64,000 nt of DNA from Nocardioides euryhalodurans (GTDB taxonomy: Bacteria > Actinomycetota > Actinomycetes > Propionibacteriales > Nocardioidaceae): assembly GCF_004564375.1 (NCBI RefSeq), contig NZ_CP038267.1:1552501-1616500 (forward strand). Direction: 5' to 3'. Of the stretch, positions 11,329 to 20,029 are shown piece after piece; within the stretch, counting starts at the first letter, position 1, and every line of letters begins with the position of its first letter. The notes under the pieces were generated by a model. The model saw nothing but the letters and a program-made list of their open reading frames with translations. It ran no database searches and was not told the origin of the DNA. A program made the translations under genes and the position numbers.

Positions 11329-12501
11329 TCAGTTGCCTCCCGCGTTCGCAAGCTCGGCGGCCTTGTCCGCCGCGCCGTCCATCGTGTCGACCATCGTCAC
11401 GAGCGGGTGGTCCAGCTCGGCGAGGATGGCGCGCCCCTTGTCGACGTTGTTGCCGTCGAGGCGTACGACGAGCGGCTTGGAGGCCTCGTCACCGAGGATC
11501 TCCAGCGCACCCTTGATGCCGTTGGCGACCTCGTCACAGGCGGTGATGCCGCCGAAGACGTTCACGAACACGCTCTTGACCTGCTCGTCGTGGATGATCA
11601 CGTCGAGGCCGTCGGCCATGACCTGCGCGTTGGCGCCGCCACCGATGTCGAGGAAGTTGGCCGGCTTCACGCCGCCGTGGGCCTCCCCGGCGTACGCGAC
11701 GACGTCGAGCGTCGACATGACGAGGCCGGCACCGTTGCCGATGATCCCGACCTGCCCGTCGAGCTTGACGTAGTTGAGGCCCTTGTCCTTGGCCTTGGCC
11801 TCGAGCGGGTCGGACTCCTCGCGGATCACGAACCGGGCGTGGTCCTCGTGGCGGAAGTCGGCGTTGTCGTCGAGCGACACCTTGCCGTCGAGCGCCTCGA
11901 GCTTGTCGCCGGTCAGGCGGGCCAGCGGGTTGACCTCGACGAGCGTCGCATCCTCCTCGACGAACACGGTCCACAGCTGCTGGACCATCTCGACCGCCTG
12001 GTCGCGCAGCTCGGCCGGGAAGCCGGCCTCGTCGACGATCGCACGGGCCTTGGCCTCGTCGACGCCGGTGCCGGCGTCGATCGGGATCTTCTTGACCGCG
12101 TCGGGGTTGGTCTTGGCGACCTCCTCGATCTCGACGCCGCCCTCGACGCTCGCGATGCAGAGGTAGGAGCGGTTGGACCGGTCGAGCAGGAAGGAGAAGT
12201 AGTACTCCTCCTCGATCGACGCGCCGGGGACCACGAGCACCCGGTTGACGGGGAGCCCCTTGATCTCGAGGTCGAGGATCGCCCGCGCGGCCTGCTCGGC
12301 CTCCTCCGGCGACTTCGCGACCTTCACGCCGCCGGCCTTGCCGCGGCCTCCGGCCTTGACCTGCGCCTTGACGACGACGACGCCACCGATCTCCTCCGCG
12401 GCCGCGCGAGCGTCCTCGGGGGTCTCGACGGTCTTGCCGAGCGCGCCGGCCACCCCGTGCTTCGCGAAGAGCTCCTTCGCCTGGTACTCCATCAAGTCCA
12501 C
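11329..12501 (-). CDS. sucC: Succinate-CoA ligase, beta subunit
   Basis: The ATP-grasp subunit that binds nucleotide and succinate and partners SucD. A GTG start at 12501 gives 390 residues beginning [17 protein letters not shown], which matches the [12 protein letters not shown] start of actinobacterial homologues. AAGGACAGGG lies just upstream as ribosome binding site. The ATG three codons later (12492) is the alternative. The ATP-grasp signature [19 protein letters not shown] and the C-terminal [20 protein letters not shown] and [16 protein letters not shown] motifs are present. sucD follows with a 1-base gap. A TAGGGT hexamer at 12554-12559 is a candidate -10. Confidence 0.97.
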   Translation of the reverse strand: MDLMEYQAKELFAKHGVAGALGKTVETPEDARAAAEEIGGVVVVKAQVKAGGRGKAGGVKVAKSPEEAEQAARAILDLEIKGLPVNRVLVVPGASIEEEYYFSFLLDRSNRSYLCIASVEGGVEIEEVAKTNPDAVKKIPIDAGTGVDEAKARAIVDEAGFPAELRDQAVEMVQQLWTVFVEEDATLVEVNPLARLTGDKLEALDGKVSLDDNADFRHEDHARFVIREESDPLEAKAKDKGLNYVKLDGQVGIIGNGAGLVMSTLDVVAYAGEAHGGVKPANFLDIGGGANAQVMADGLDVIIHDEQVKSVFVNVFGGITACDEVANGIKGALEILGDEASKPLVVRLDGNNVDKGRAILAELDHPLVTMVDTMDGAADKAAELANAGGN

Positions 12502-12553
12502 TGTTCGACCCTGTCCTTCGTTGCTCGACACGTCAGGTCTTTCCCGTCGCAGC

Positions 12554-12559
12554 ACCCTA
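12554..12559 (-). promoter_or_regulatory. Putative -10 element (TAGGGT) of the sucCD operon
   Basis: TAGGGT on the minus strand lies 52 bases before the sucC GTG, in the short gap after the B12-binding gene. A normal leader with the ribosome binding site AAGGACAGGG would follow. No convincing -35 is seen. Confidence 0.35.
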
Positions 12560-12627
12560 GTCCCGTGGCGGGGGTCGCGGGGAGGGCGGGTCGCTGGCGG
12601 ACGGGACTCCCGGCGGCAGCGAGCGGG

Positions 12628-13047
12628 TCAGGAACCCGACTCGGCGAAGTGCTCGGCGACCCAGCCGGTGATGTCGCCCGTGGTCGCACCCGGTGTGAAC
12701 ACCTGGGCGACGCCGATCTCCTGGAGTGCCGGGATGTCCTCGTCGGGGATGATCCCGCCACCGAAGACGACGATGTCGGACGCGTCGCGCTCGGCAAGGA
12801 GCGAGAGCAGCTTGCGGAAGAGGGTCATGTGGGCACCCGACAGCACCGAGAGGCCGATCAGGTCGGCGTCCTCCTGGATGGCGGTCTCCACGATCTGCTC
12901 GGGAGTCTGGTGGAGCCCGGTGTAGATGACCTCGTGCCCGGCGTCGCGCAGCGCGCGGGCGACGATCTTGGCGCCGCGGTCGTGGCCGTCCAGCCCGGGC
13001 TTGCCGACGACGATCCGGATCCGGCCACCGGTGCTGGTCGAGGTCAT
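12628..13047 (-). CDS. Stand-alone cobalamin (B12)-binding domain protein, methylmalonyl-CoA mutase C-terminal type
   Basis: A 139-residue protein consisting only of the Rossmann-like B12-binding module. The cobalamin-ligating motif D-x-H-x-x-G is D20-G-H22-D-R-G25 in KPGLDGHDRGAK, followed by the usual GLSVLSGAH and VVFGGGIIPDEDIPAL segments. It could be the small subunit of a split acyl-CoA mutase such as methylmalonyl- or isobutyryl-CoA mutase, with the catalytic barrel encoded elsewhere. Adjacency to sucCD, which consumes succinyl-CoA, favours the methylmalonyl route but does not prove it. A TAGCCT hexamer 6 bases before the ATG points to a leaderless transcript. Confidence 0.85.
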   Translation of the reverse strand: MTSTSTGGRIRIVVGKPGLDGHDRGAKIVARALRDAGHEVIYTGLHQTPEQIVETAIQEDADLIGLSVLSGAHMTLFRKLLSLLAERDASDIVVFGGGIIPDEDIPALQEIGVAQVFTPGATTGDITGWVAEHFAESGS

Positions 13048-13053
13048 GGCCGC

Positions 13054-13059
13054 AGGCTA
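13054..13059 (-). promoter_or_regulatory. Putative -10 element (TAGCCT) for the leaderless B12-binding gene
   Basis: TAGCCT on the minus strand, then GCGGCC, then the ATG at 13047. The 6-base spacing and lack of a ribosome binding site fit leaderless transcription. Confidence 0.5.
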
Positions 13060-13161
13060 GCCGACGTGATCCCGACCACGGCGGGAGGCCGCCGTCAGGC
13101 GTGATCGCGCCTCTCGGAGCACCCGTTGTCCACAGATTTGTGTGACGGGATTCCCCTCTTC

Positions 13162-13177
13162 GTGACCGGTCCGTTAC
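13162..13177 (+). promoter_or_regulatory. Direct repeat GTGAC-N6-GTTAC, possible MtrA box upstream of the M23 peptidase
   Basis: Two GTnAC half-sites repeat with an 11-base period 50-65 bases before the start codon. The second half-site overlaps TACAGT (13175-13180), a candidate -10. A GTnAC-N6-GTnAC direct repeat is the layout I recall for the actinobacterial cell-division and cell-wall regulator MtrA, whose targets include M23-type peptidases. The match rests on short half-sites and is an inference. Confidence 0.4.
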
Positions 13178-13226
13178 AGTTCCGTCTCGTTGTCTCTGAC
13201 CCCCGATACGGAGCACGCACTCACTG

Positions 13227-14081
13227 ATGGGTAACCACCGAGCGGATCGTCGCGCCCCCCGGCGTGCCCCCTCGACGACCCCGATCGCTCCCGAGGTCGG
13301 TCGCCGACGCGCCAGCAAGCACACCGGTTCCCGCCGGGCCCTGTTCCGGGGCCTGCCGTCGGTGCCGGTCCTGATGGGCATCGCCGCCCTGGCGGTCTCC
13401 GCCGGCGGCGCCGTGACCGCAGCCGACCCGACGCTGCTCGGCTCCGAGGACACCCCGCACCGGCTGGTCGCCGCCAACGCGAGCAGCGGGGCCAGCGGCC
13501 AGTCCAGCAGCGACCTGCTCGAGGGCCGCGGCGTCGTCGTCTCCCGCGACTCCCGCCGCGACGCCGTGGCCGACGCCGCGAGCGCCGACCTGGTGGCCGA
13601 GGCCGAGGCGATCTCCAAGCAGCGCAACGCCGCCCTCGCCCGCTTCGCCCAGCTCGCCGAGGCCCAGTCCAAGAAGCTGGCGGAGAACCAGTGGGTGCTC
13701 CCGCTCAGCCCCTCGGTCACCACCGCCGAGTTCGGCGACTACGGCCTGTGGGCGAGCTACCACACCGGCCTCGACTTCAACGGCAGCGAGGGCCAGCCGA
13801 TCATGGCCGTCGCCAACGGTGTCGTGACCTCGGTCGGCTACGACGGCTCCTACGGCGAGAAGACCGTGGTGACGCTGGAGGACGGCACCGAGATCTGGTA
13901 CTGCCACCAGAGCGGCTACGACGTCAGCGAGGGCGACACGGTCAGCGCCGGCGACGTGATCGGGTACGTCGGCTCGACCGGCAACGTGACCGGCTCCCAC
14001 CTGCACCTCGAGGTGCGCCCCGGTGGCGGTGACCCGGTCGACCCGTACGAAGCGTTCGTCGTGCACGGGCTCACTCCGTAG
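13227..14081 (+). CDS. M23-family (LytM-type) peptidoglycan endopeptidase, membrane-anchored or secreted
   Basis: A 284-residue protein with a basic, Arg/Pro-rich cytoplasmic N-terminus, one hydrophobic segment at about 44-66 (SVPVLMGIAALAVSAGGAVTA), a linker and a short coiled-coil-like stretch (DLVAEAEAISKQRNAALARFAQLAEAQ broken at Gly/Pro), then the M23 domain. Zinc ligands are visible as H179-x3-D183 in YHTGLDF and H260 in the HLHLEV motif, with the second motif H258. It is therefore likely to be an active cell-wall hydrolase outside the membrane. No strong ribosome binding site is seen. It converges on pcrA with 16 bases between stops. Confidence 0.9.
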   Translation: MGNHRADRRAPRRAPSTTPIAPEVGRRRASKHTGSRRALFRGLPSVPVLMGIAALAVSAGGAVTAADPTLLGSEDTPHRLVAANASSGASGQSSSDLLEGRGVVVSRDSRRDAVADAASADLVAEAEAISKQRNAALARFAQLAEAQSKKLAENQWVLPLSPSVTTAEFGDYGLWASYHTGLDFNGSEGQPIMAVANGVVTSVGYDGSYGEKTVVTLEDGTEIWYCHQSGYDVSEGDTVSAGDVIGYVGSTGNVTGSHLHLEVRPGGGDPVDPYEAFVVHGLTP

Positions 14082-14097
14082 CCGATCGCCTCCCGCC

Positions 14098-16509
14098 TCA
14101 GAGCTTCTCGACCGGCGCGTAGCGCAGCAGCAGCCGCTTGACGCCCTCGCTCCCGAAGTCGATCGAGGCGACGGTCTTCTCGGCGACCCCCTCGAGGGCG
14201 ACGACGGTGCCCATGCCGAAGGAGTCGTGGACCACCCGGTCGCCCGGGTCGAGGGACGGGATGGCGCGCGTCGGCTTCGACTTGGCGGCCGCGTCAGCGC
14301 GGGCGGCCGCCGAGGAGAAGTTGCGCCGACCGGCCGCGGTGGGCTGGCCGAGCCGGGCCCGGCTGCCCGAGGCGAGGTCGGGACGGCCCCACTGGGTCTG
14401 GGCGGCCTCGGTGCGGCGCCAGTCGACGAGGTCGATCGGCATCTCGTCGAGGAAGCGTGACGCGGGGTTGTGCGACGGCGCACCCCAGGCGGATCGGACG
14501 ACGGCCCGGCTGAGGTAGAGGCGCTGCTCCGCGCGCGTCACGCCGACGTAGGCCAGCCGCCGCTCCTCCTCGAGCTCCGGCTGGTCACCCAGGGAGCGGG
14601 AGTGGGGGAAGACGCCGTCCTCCATGCCGGTCAGGAACACCACGGGGAACTCCAGGCCCTTGGCGGTGTGGAGGGTCATCAGCGTGACCACCCCCGAGTC
14701 GTCACCCTCCGGGCTGTCGGGGATCTGGTCGGTGTCGGCGACCAGCGCCACCCGCTCCAGGAAGTCACCCAGGCCGGGGGCCACCGTCCCCGCGTCGACG
14801 TCGGACGGGTCGGCGCTCGGGCCGGCGACGGGGTCGTCGGCGAACTCCCGCGCGACCGCCACCAGCTCGGCGAGGTTCTCCACCCGGGTCTCGTCCTGCG
14901 GGTCGTCGGACCCCTCGAGCTCGGCGAGGTAGCCGGACCGCTCCAGCACCGTCTCCAGCACCACGTCGGGCCGCTCCCCCGCGTCGACCATCGACTGCAG
15001 CTCGTCGACCATCCCGACGAAGCCCGTGATCGCGTTGAGCGAGCGGGAGGCGAGGCCGACGGCTTCCTGCGCCCGCCGCAGCGCCTCCCAGAAGATGATG
15101 CCCTCGCGCTCGGCCAGGGCCGTGACGCACGCGACCGCGCGGTCGCCGATCCCCCGCTTGGGGGTGTTGAGGATCCGCCGCAGCGAGATCTCGTCGGCCG
15201 GGTTCGCCAGCATCCGCAGGTAGGCCAGGGCGTCGCGCACCTCGCGCCGCTCGTAGAAGCGAACCCCGCCGACGACCTTGTAGGGCTGGCCGGTGCGGAT
15301 GAACACCTCCTCGAAGACTCGCGACTGCGCGTTGGTGCGGTAGAAGACCGCCACGTCCGCCGGCCGGACCCCGGAGTCGTCGACCAGCCGGTCGATCTCC
15401 TCGGAGACGAAGCGCGCCTCGTCGTGCTCGTCGTCGGCGACGTAGCCGACGATCCGTTCGCCGGTGCCGGCGTCGGACCACAGCCGCTTGGCCTTGCGGC
15501 CCTTGTTGTGGCCGATCACCTCGTTGGCAGCGTTGAGGATGGTCTGCGTGGAGCGGTAGTTCTGCTCGAGCAGAATGGTCGCCGCGTCCGGGAAGTCCTG
15601 CTCGAAGTCGAGGATGTTGCGGATGTTGGCGCCGCGGAAGGCATAGATCGACTGGTCGGCGTCGCCCACCACCATCAGCTCGCTGGGGGCGACCCGCTCC
15701 GCCTCGGGGTCGAGGTCCTCGGGGTCGTCTGCGCAGAGCTGGTGGACGAGCGCGTACTGGGCGTGGTTGGTGTCCTGGTACTCGTCGACGAGCACGTGGC
15801 GGAAGCGGCGCCGGTAGGTCTCACGCACGTCGGGATAGGCCTGGAAGAGGTGGACGGTGGTCATGATCAGGTCGTCGAAGTCGAGGGCGTTGGCCTCGCG
15901 CAGCCGGCGCTGGTAGGCGGTGTAGGCGGCGGCCGCGGACTCCTCGAACCCGTTGCGCGCCTCGCGGGTCGCCTCCTCGTGGTCGCGCAGCTCGTTCTTG
16001 TGGTCCGACATCCAGTGGAGCAGCGCGTTGGGCTGGAACCGCTTGGGGTCGAGGTCGAGGTCCTTCGCGACCAGCGTCATCAGCCGCTTGGAGTCGGCGG
16101 CGTCGTAGATCGAGAAGCTGGACTTGAACCCGAGCTTGTCGATCTCCTTGCGGAGGATCCGGACACAGGCCGAGTGGAAGGTGCTGACCCACATGACCCG
16201 CGCCCGGCGGCCCACGAGGTCCTCGACCCGCTCCTTCATCTCGGCGGCGGCCTTGTTGGTGAAGGTGATCGCCAGGATCGACCCAGGGTGAGCGCCTCGC
16301 TGCGCCACCAGCCAGGCGATCCGGCGGGTCAGCACCCGGGTCTTGCCGGAGCCCGCACCAGCCACCACGAGCAGCGGGTGGCCCTCGTGGACGACGGCGG
16401 CCCGCTGCTGCTCGTTGAGGCCGTCGAGGAGCTCCTCGGGACGGGGTCCGCGCGGGGTCCGCTCGCTGGCGACGGCCTCGAGGCCGGGGATCGGGAAGGG
16501 GGTGCTCAT
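14098..16509 (-). CDS. pcrA: ATP-dependent DNA helicase, UvrD/PcrA type
   Basis: A superfamily 1A 3'-5' helicase for repair and for removing obstacles from DNA. It has 803 residues, starting MSTPFPIPGLEAVAS. The Q motif LNEQQRAAVV is followed by Walker A AGAGSGKT (50-57), motif II VDEYQDTNHAQY, motif III GDADQSIYAFRGA, motif V TLHTAKGLEFPVVF and motif VI YVGVTRAEQRLYL. The C-terminus (FGMGTVVALEG...VKRLLLRYAPVEKL) is the Tudor-like extension of PcrA/UvrD that contacts RNA polymerase. A TAGGCT hexamer lies 10 bases before the ATG. The long upstream open frame overlapping the neighbouring gene is a shadow. Confidence 0.95.
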   Translation of the reverse strand: MSTPFPIPGLEAVASERTPRGPRPEELLDGLNEQQRAAVVHEGHPLLVVAGAGSGKTRVLTRRIAWLVAQRGAHPGSILAITFTNKAAAEMKERVEDLVGRRARVMWVSTFHSACVRILRKEIDKLGFKSSFSIYDAADSKRLMTLVAKDLDLDPKRFQPNALLHWMSDHKNELRDHEEATREARNGFEESAAAAYTAYQRRLREANALDFDDLIMTTVHLFQAYPDVRETYRRRFRHVLVDEYQDTNHAQYALVHQLCADDPEDLDPEAERVAPSELMVVGDADQSIYAFRGANIRNILDFEQDFPDAATILLEQNYRSTQTILNAANEVIGHNKGRKAKRLWSDAGTGERIVGYVADDEHDEARFVSEEIDRLVDDSGVRPADVAVFYRTNAQSRVFEEVFIRTGQPYKVVGGVRFYERREVRDALAYLRMLANPADEISLRRILNTPKRGIGDRAVACVTALAEREGIIFWEALRRAQEAVGLASRSLNAITGFVGMVDELQSMVDAGERPDVVLETVLERSGYLAELEGSDDPQDETRVENLAELVAVAREFADDPVAGPSADPSDVDAGTVAPGLGDFLERVALVADTDQIPDSPEGDDSGVVTLMTLHTAKGLEFPVVFLTGMEDGVFPHSRSLGDQPELEEERRLAYVGVTRAEQRLYLSRAVVRSAWGAPSHNPASRFLDEMPIDLVDWRRTEAAQTQWGRPDLASGSRARLGQPTAAGRRNFSSAAARADAAAKSKPTRAIPSLDPGDRVVHDSFGMGTVVALEGVAEKTVASIDFGSEGVKRLLLRYAPVEKL

Positions 16510-16562
16510 GTCGGGTTCCAGCCTACGGTCCCCGACCGACACCGCGGCCGCGCAGGGCCGGG

Positions 16563-17693
16563 TCAGGGCTCGAGCTCGGCGACCACCGAGTCGACGACGG
16601 CGACCAGGTCGCCACCCGTACGGTCCATGACCTGGCGCTGCCGCTGGTAGGACGCCCCGTGCTTGGGGATCTCGGCCACCAGCCGCAGCTCCTCCTCGCA
16701 CTCGAGCTCGCGCGAGAGCGGGGTGAGCCGCTCGAGCAGGTCGTCGAGGTCGTCGGTCACCAGCCGCTCCGCGCCGGCCGCGTCGAGGATGATCTCCGCG
16801 TCGAGCCCGTAGCGGGCGGCACGCCACTTGTTCTCCTGGACGTGCCACGGCGGCATCACCGGCAGCCGCTCCCCGGCCTCCAGCCGGCGTTCGAGGTCGA
16901 CGACGAGGCAGTGGGTCAGGGCGGTCAGGGCCGAGAGCTCGCGGAGGTTGGAGACGCCGTCGCACACCCGGACCTCGACGGTGCCGAGGGCCGGCGCAGG
17001 GCGGATGTCCCAGCGGATGTCGTTGATGTGCTCGATGACGCCGGTGCGGAAGGCGTCGTCGACGTAGGTCTCGTACTCCTCCCACTCCTGGAACTGGAAG
17101 GGCAGACCGGCCGTGGGCAGCTGCTGGAACATCATCGCCCGGTTGCTGGCGTAGCCGGTGTCCTGCCCGCTCCACACCGGCGAGGAGGCGCTGAGCGCCT
17201 GCAGGTGCGGGAAGTGGTTGAGCAGCGAGCTGACGATCGGCAGCACGTGCTCGCGGCGGCGGACGCCGACGTGCACGTGCAGCCCCCAGATCAGCATCTG
17301 CCGGCCCCACCACTGGGTGCGCGAGATCAGCTCCTCGTAGCGGTGACCGGGCGTGAGCTGCTGCACCGACCACTGGGCGAAGGGGTGGGTGCCGGCGGCG
17401 TACAGGTCGACGCCGAGCGTCGCTGCCGTACGCCGGACGGCGCGCATCGTGCCGGCGAGGTCGGCCACCGCCTCGGGCACCGTCTCGCAGATCCCGGTGA
17501 CGACCTCGACCGTGTTGCGGAGCAGCTCCCGGTGCAGCTTGGACTCGTCCACCAGCGCCGACTCGCCCTCGTGGACCGCCTCGAAGAGCGCGGCAGCGGA
17601 GTTGGAGAGGTCGCGGGTCACCCGGTCGACGAGGGCGAACTCCCACTCCACGCCGACCGTGGGCCGCGGGGAGCCAGCGAAGTCGACGGGCAC
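16563..17693 (-). CDS. Glutamate--cysteine ligase-like protein, GCS2/YbdK family
   Basis: A 376-residue ATP-dependent carboxylate-amine ligase. It starts VPVDFAGSPRPTVGVEWEFALVD; GVEWEF is the metal/nucleotide-binding start of the family. Also present are WGLHVHVGV, HFPHLQALSASSPVWSGQDTGYASNRAMMF and WDIRPAPALGTVEVRVCD, all characteristic of the YbdK/GCS2 group. Actinobacteria make mycothiol rather than glutathione, and members of this family can have other roles, such as making ergothioneine precursors or peptide-like amides, so the exact product is uncertain. The GTG at 17693 fits the family N-terminus; the longer frame adds junk-like sequence. It lies 53 bases upstream of pcrA. Confidence 0.88.
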   Translation of the reverse strand: MPVDFAGSPRPTVGVEWEFALVDRVTRDLSNSAAALFEAVHEGESALVDESKLHRELLRNTVEVVTGICETVPEAVADLAGTMRAVRRTAATLGVDLYAAGTHPFAQWSVQQLTPGHRYEELISRTQWWGRQMLIWGLHVHVGVRRREHVLPIVSSLLNHFPHLQALSASSPVWSGQDTGYASNRAMMFQQLPTAGLPFQFQEWEEYETYVDDAFRTGVIEHINDIRWDIRPAPALGTVEVRVCDGVSNLRELSALTALTHCLVVDLERRLEAGERLPVMPPWHVQENKWRAARYGLDAEIILDAAGAERLVTDDLDDLLERLTPLSRELECEEELRLVAEIPKHGASYQRQRQVMDRTGGDLVAVVDSVVAELEP

Positions 17694-17815
17694 GTGACCA
17701 TCACACCACCCGCCCGGACCGGCGTCACCACCCGGACGGGGGGACCGCCACAACCTGTTTCCAACCCCCGTGGGCGTAGGCATGGGCTCGGGCACAGATC
17801 GATCAGGAGACCACC

Positions 17816-19630
17816 ATGACCCAGACCCTGGAATCATCCACCGCGACCGGACCCCAGGAGCGGGTCGACGCGTGGCTGGCGGCGTTCGAGGACGCGCTCA
17901 CCGCGCGAGACGTCGAGCGGGCGAGCGGCTTGTTCGCCGCGACCAGCTTCTGGCGCGACCTGATCGCCTTCTCCTGGAACATCACCACGGTGGAGGGCCC
18001 CGACGGCGTCCGCGACCTGCTGGCGCAGACCCTCGAGGCCACCGACCCGAGCGGCTTCGCGACCAGCGAGCCCCCGACGGAGGCCGACGGGGTCACCACG
18101 GCGTGGATCGTCTTCGAGACGGCCGTCGGCCGGGGTCGCGGGCTGCTGCGGCTCACCGAGGAGGGCGCCTGGACCCTGCTGACCACCCTCTACGAGCTCA
18201 AGGGCCACGAGGAGCCGATGAACGAGCAGCGGCCGATGGGGGCGCAGCACGGTGCCGACAAGCACCGCACCACGTGGAAGGAGCAGCGCCAGGCCGAGGC
18301 CGAGAGCCTCGGCAGCACGGTCCAGCCGTACGTCCTCGTGGTCGGCGGCGGCCAGGGCGGGATCGCGCTCGGCGCGCGGCTGCGGCAGCTGGGCGTGCCC
18401 TCGCTGGTGATCGACAAGCACCCCCGGCCGGGCGACCAGTGGCGCAACCGCTACAAGTCGCTGTGCCTCCACGACCCGGTCTGGTACGACCACCTGCCCT
18501 ACCTGAAGTTCCCGGACAACTGGCCGGTCTTCGCGCCCAAGGACAAGATCGGCGACTGGCTGGAGTCCTACACCAAGGTGATGGAGGTGCCGTACTGGTC
18601 CAGCACCACCGCGACCAGCGCCACCTGGTCCGAGGAGACCGGCGAGTGGACCGTCGAGGTCGAGCGCGAGGGACAGCCGCTGACCCTGCGGCCGAAGCAG
18701 CTGGTCTTCGCCACGGGCATGTCCGGCAAGCCCAACCTCCCCGAGGTCCCCGGGATCGAGACCTTCCGCGGTGACGTACACCACTCCTCCGCCCACCCGG
18801 GTCCGGACGCCTACCGGGGCAAGAAGGCCGTCGTGATCGGGAGCAACAACAGCTCCTTCGACATCTGCGGCGCGCTCTGGGAGAACGACGTCGACGTGAC
18901 GATGGTGCAGAGGTCCTCGACCCACATCGTCAAGAGCGACTCGCTCATGGACATCGGCCTGGGCGACCTCTACTCCGAGCGCGCGCTGGCGGCCGGCGTC
19001 ACGACCGACAAGGCGGACCTGATCTTCGCCTCGCTCCCCTACCGGATCCTGCACGAGTTCCAGGTCCCGCTCTACGAGGCGATGGCCGAGCGTGACAAGG
19101 AGTTCTACGAGCGGCTGGAGCGGTCCGGCTTCCGGCACGACTGGGGCGACGACGGCTCCGGACTGTTCATGAAGTACCTGCGCCGCGGGTCGGGCTACTA
19201 CATCGACGTCGGCGCGGCCGACCTGGTCGCCGACGGCCGGGTCAAGCTCGCCCACGGGCAGGTCACCGAGCTGACCGAGGACGGCGTACGGCTCGAGGAC
19301 GGGACCGAGCTGCCCGCGGACCTCGTGGTCTTCGCGACCGGCTACGGCTCCATGAACGGCTGGGTGGCCGACCTGATCGACCAGGAGACCGCCGACCGGC
19401 TCGGCAAGGTGTGGGGCCTCGGCTCGGAGACCACCAAGGACCCCGGCCCTTGGGAGGGCGAGCAACGGAACATGTGGAAGCCCACGCAGGTGCCGGCGCT
19501 GTGGATGCACGGCGGCAACCTGCACCAGTCACGGCACTACTCGCTCTACCTCGCGCTGCAGCTCAAGGCCCGGTTCGAGGGGATCCCGACCCCGGTCTAC
19601 GGGCTGCAGGAGGTGCACCACACCAGCTGA
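17816..19630 (+). CDS. FAD/NADPH-dependent monooxygenase with N-terminal NTF2-like domain
   Basis: A 604-residue fusion. Residues 15-130 resemble an NTF2/SnoaL-like domain (DAWLAAFEDALTARDVERAS, then FWRDLIAFSWNITTVEG). Residues 170-600 are a class B flavin monooxygenase: the FAD-binding GGGQGG is at 177-182, the NADPH-binding GSNNSS at 342-347, and the late ATGY motif is in VVFATGYGSMNGWV. The stretch DVHHSSAHPGPDAYRGK sits where Baeyer-Villiger and N-hydroxylating enzymes carry their fingerprint but does not match it closely. The substrate is unknown. The ATG is preceded by TCAGGAGACC. It converges on a small membrane protein gene, 4 bases between stops. Confidence 0.9.
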   Translation: MTQTLESSTATGPQERVDAWLAAFEDALTARDVERASGLFAATSFWRDLIAFSWNITTVEGPDGVRDLLAQTLEATDPSGFATSEPPTEADGVTTAWIVFETAVGRGRGLLRLTEEGAWTLLTTLYELKGHEEPMNEQRPMGAQHGADKHRTTWKEQRQAEAESLGSTVQPYVLVVGGGQGGIALGARLRQLGVPSLVIDKHPRPGDQWRNRYKSLCLHDPVWYDHLPYLKFPDNWPVFAPKDKIGDWLESYTKVMEVPYWSSTTATSATWSEETGEWTVEVEREGQPLTLRPKQLVFATGMSGKPNLPEVPGIETFRGDVHHSSAHPGPDAYRGKKAVVIGSNNSSFDICGALWENDVDVTMVQRSSTHIVKSDSLMDIGLGDLYSERALAAGVTTDKADLIFASLPYRILHEFQVPLYEAMAERDKEFYERLERSGFRHDWGDDGSGLFMKYLRRGSGYYIDVGAADLVADGRVKLAHGQVTELTEDGVRLEDGTELPADLVVFATGYGSMNGWVADLIDQETADRLGKVWGLGSETTKDPGPWEGEQRNMWKPTQVPALWMHGGNLHQSRHYSLYLALQLKARFEGIPTPVYGLQEVHHTS

Positions 19631-19634
19631 GCCG

Positions 19635-19991
19635 TCAGGCGTGGGTGGGGGTCCAGAAGATCGCGACGGCGATGTTGGCGACGGTGAGGGCGAGCAGGCC
19701 GAGGTAGAGGCCGGTCGGGATGCGCGGCTTGCGCATGTTGGCCATCACGAGGACGAGGATCACCAGGCCGATCGCGAACTTCACGCCGACCTTGGCGTGG
19801 TCGACGGCGCCGTCGCCCGCCTCGAGCACGCCGACGAGGAGCAGCCCCATCAGGAAGGCCGTGCCCGCGCCGTCGCGCATCGCGGCGTTGACCTGCTTGG
19901 TCGGCTCGCGCACCTGCACGAGCAGGCCGCCGAGGAGGGCCGCGAAGCCCAGGACGTGGAGGAACAGCAGGACCAGGCGGAGGGTCTCCAT
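19635..19991 (-). CDS. Small four-helix membrane protein of unknown function
   Basis: 118 residues with four hydrophobic segments: LRLVLLFLHVLGFAALLGGLL, FLMGLLLVGVLEAG, FAIGLVILVLVMANM and LALTVANIAVAIFW. The first helix contains LLFLHVLGFAALLGG, which recalls the histidine-bearing first helix of CopD/DUF2269-like small membrane proteins, but I cannot assign it. A TAGGCT hexamer lies exactly 6 bases before the ATG and no clear ribosome binding site is present, so it is likely leaderless. The next gene upstream on the same strand is the universal stress protein. Confidence 0.7.
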   Translation of the reverse strand: METLRLVLLFLHVLGFAALLGGLLVQVREPTKQVNAAMRDGAGTAFLMGLLLVGVLEAGDGAVDHAKVGVKFAIGLVILVLVMANMRKPRIPTGLYLGLLALTVANIAVAIFWTPTHA

Positions 19992-19997
19992 GCGAGG

Positions 19998-20003
19998 AGC
20001 CTA
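19998..20003 (-). promoter_or_regulatory. Putative -10 element (TAGGCT) of the small membrane protein gene
   Basis: TAGGCT on the minus strand, then CCTCGC, then the ATG at 19991. The spacing is the leaderless one seen at several other genes in the window. Confidence 0.5.
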
Positions 20004-20029
20004 GCGACGGGTCCTGCCGCTCCCGACGC

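Noticed and set aside
13048-13226. Cobalamin or cyclic-di-AMP riboswitch upstream of the B12-binding or M23 genes
   Set aside because: The gap lacks the conserved boxes of either class. The B12-binding gene appears leaderless and the M23 leader is only about 40 bases.
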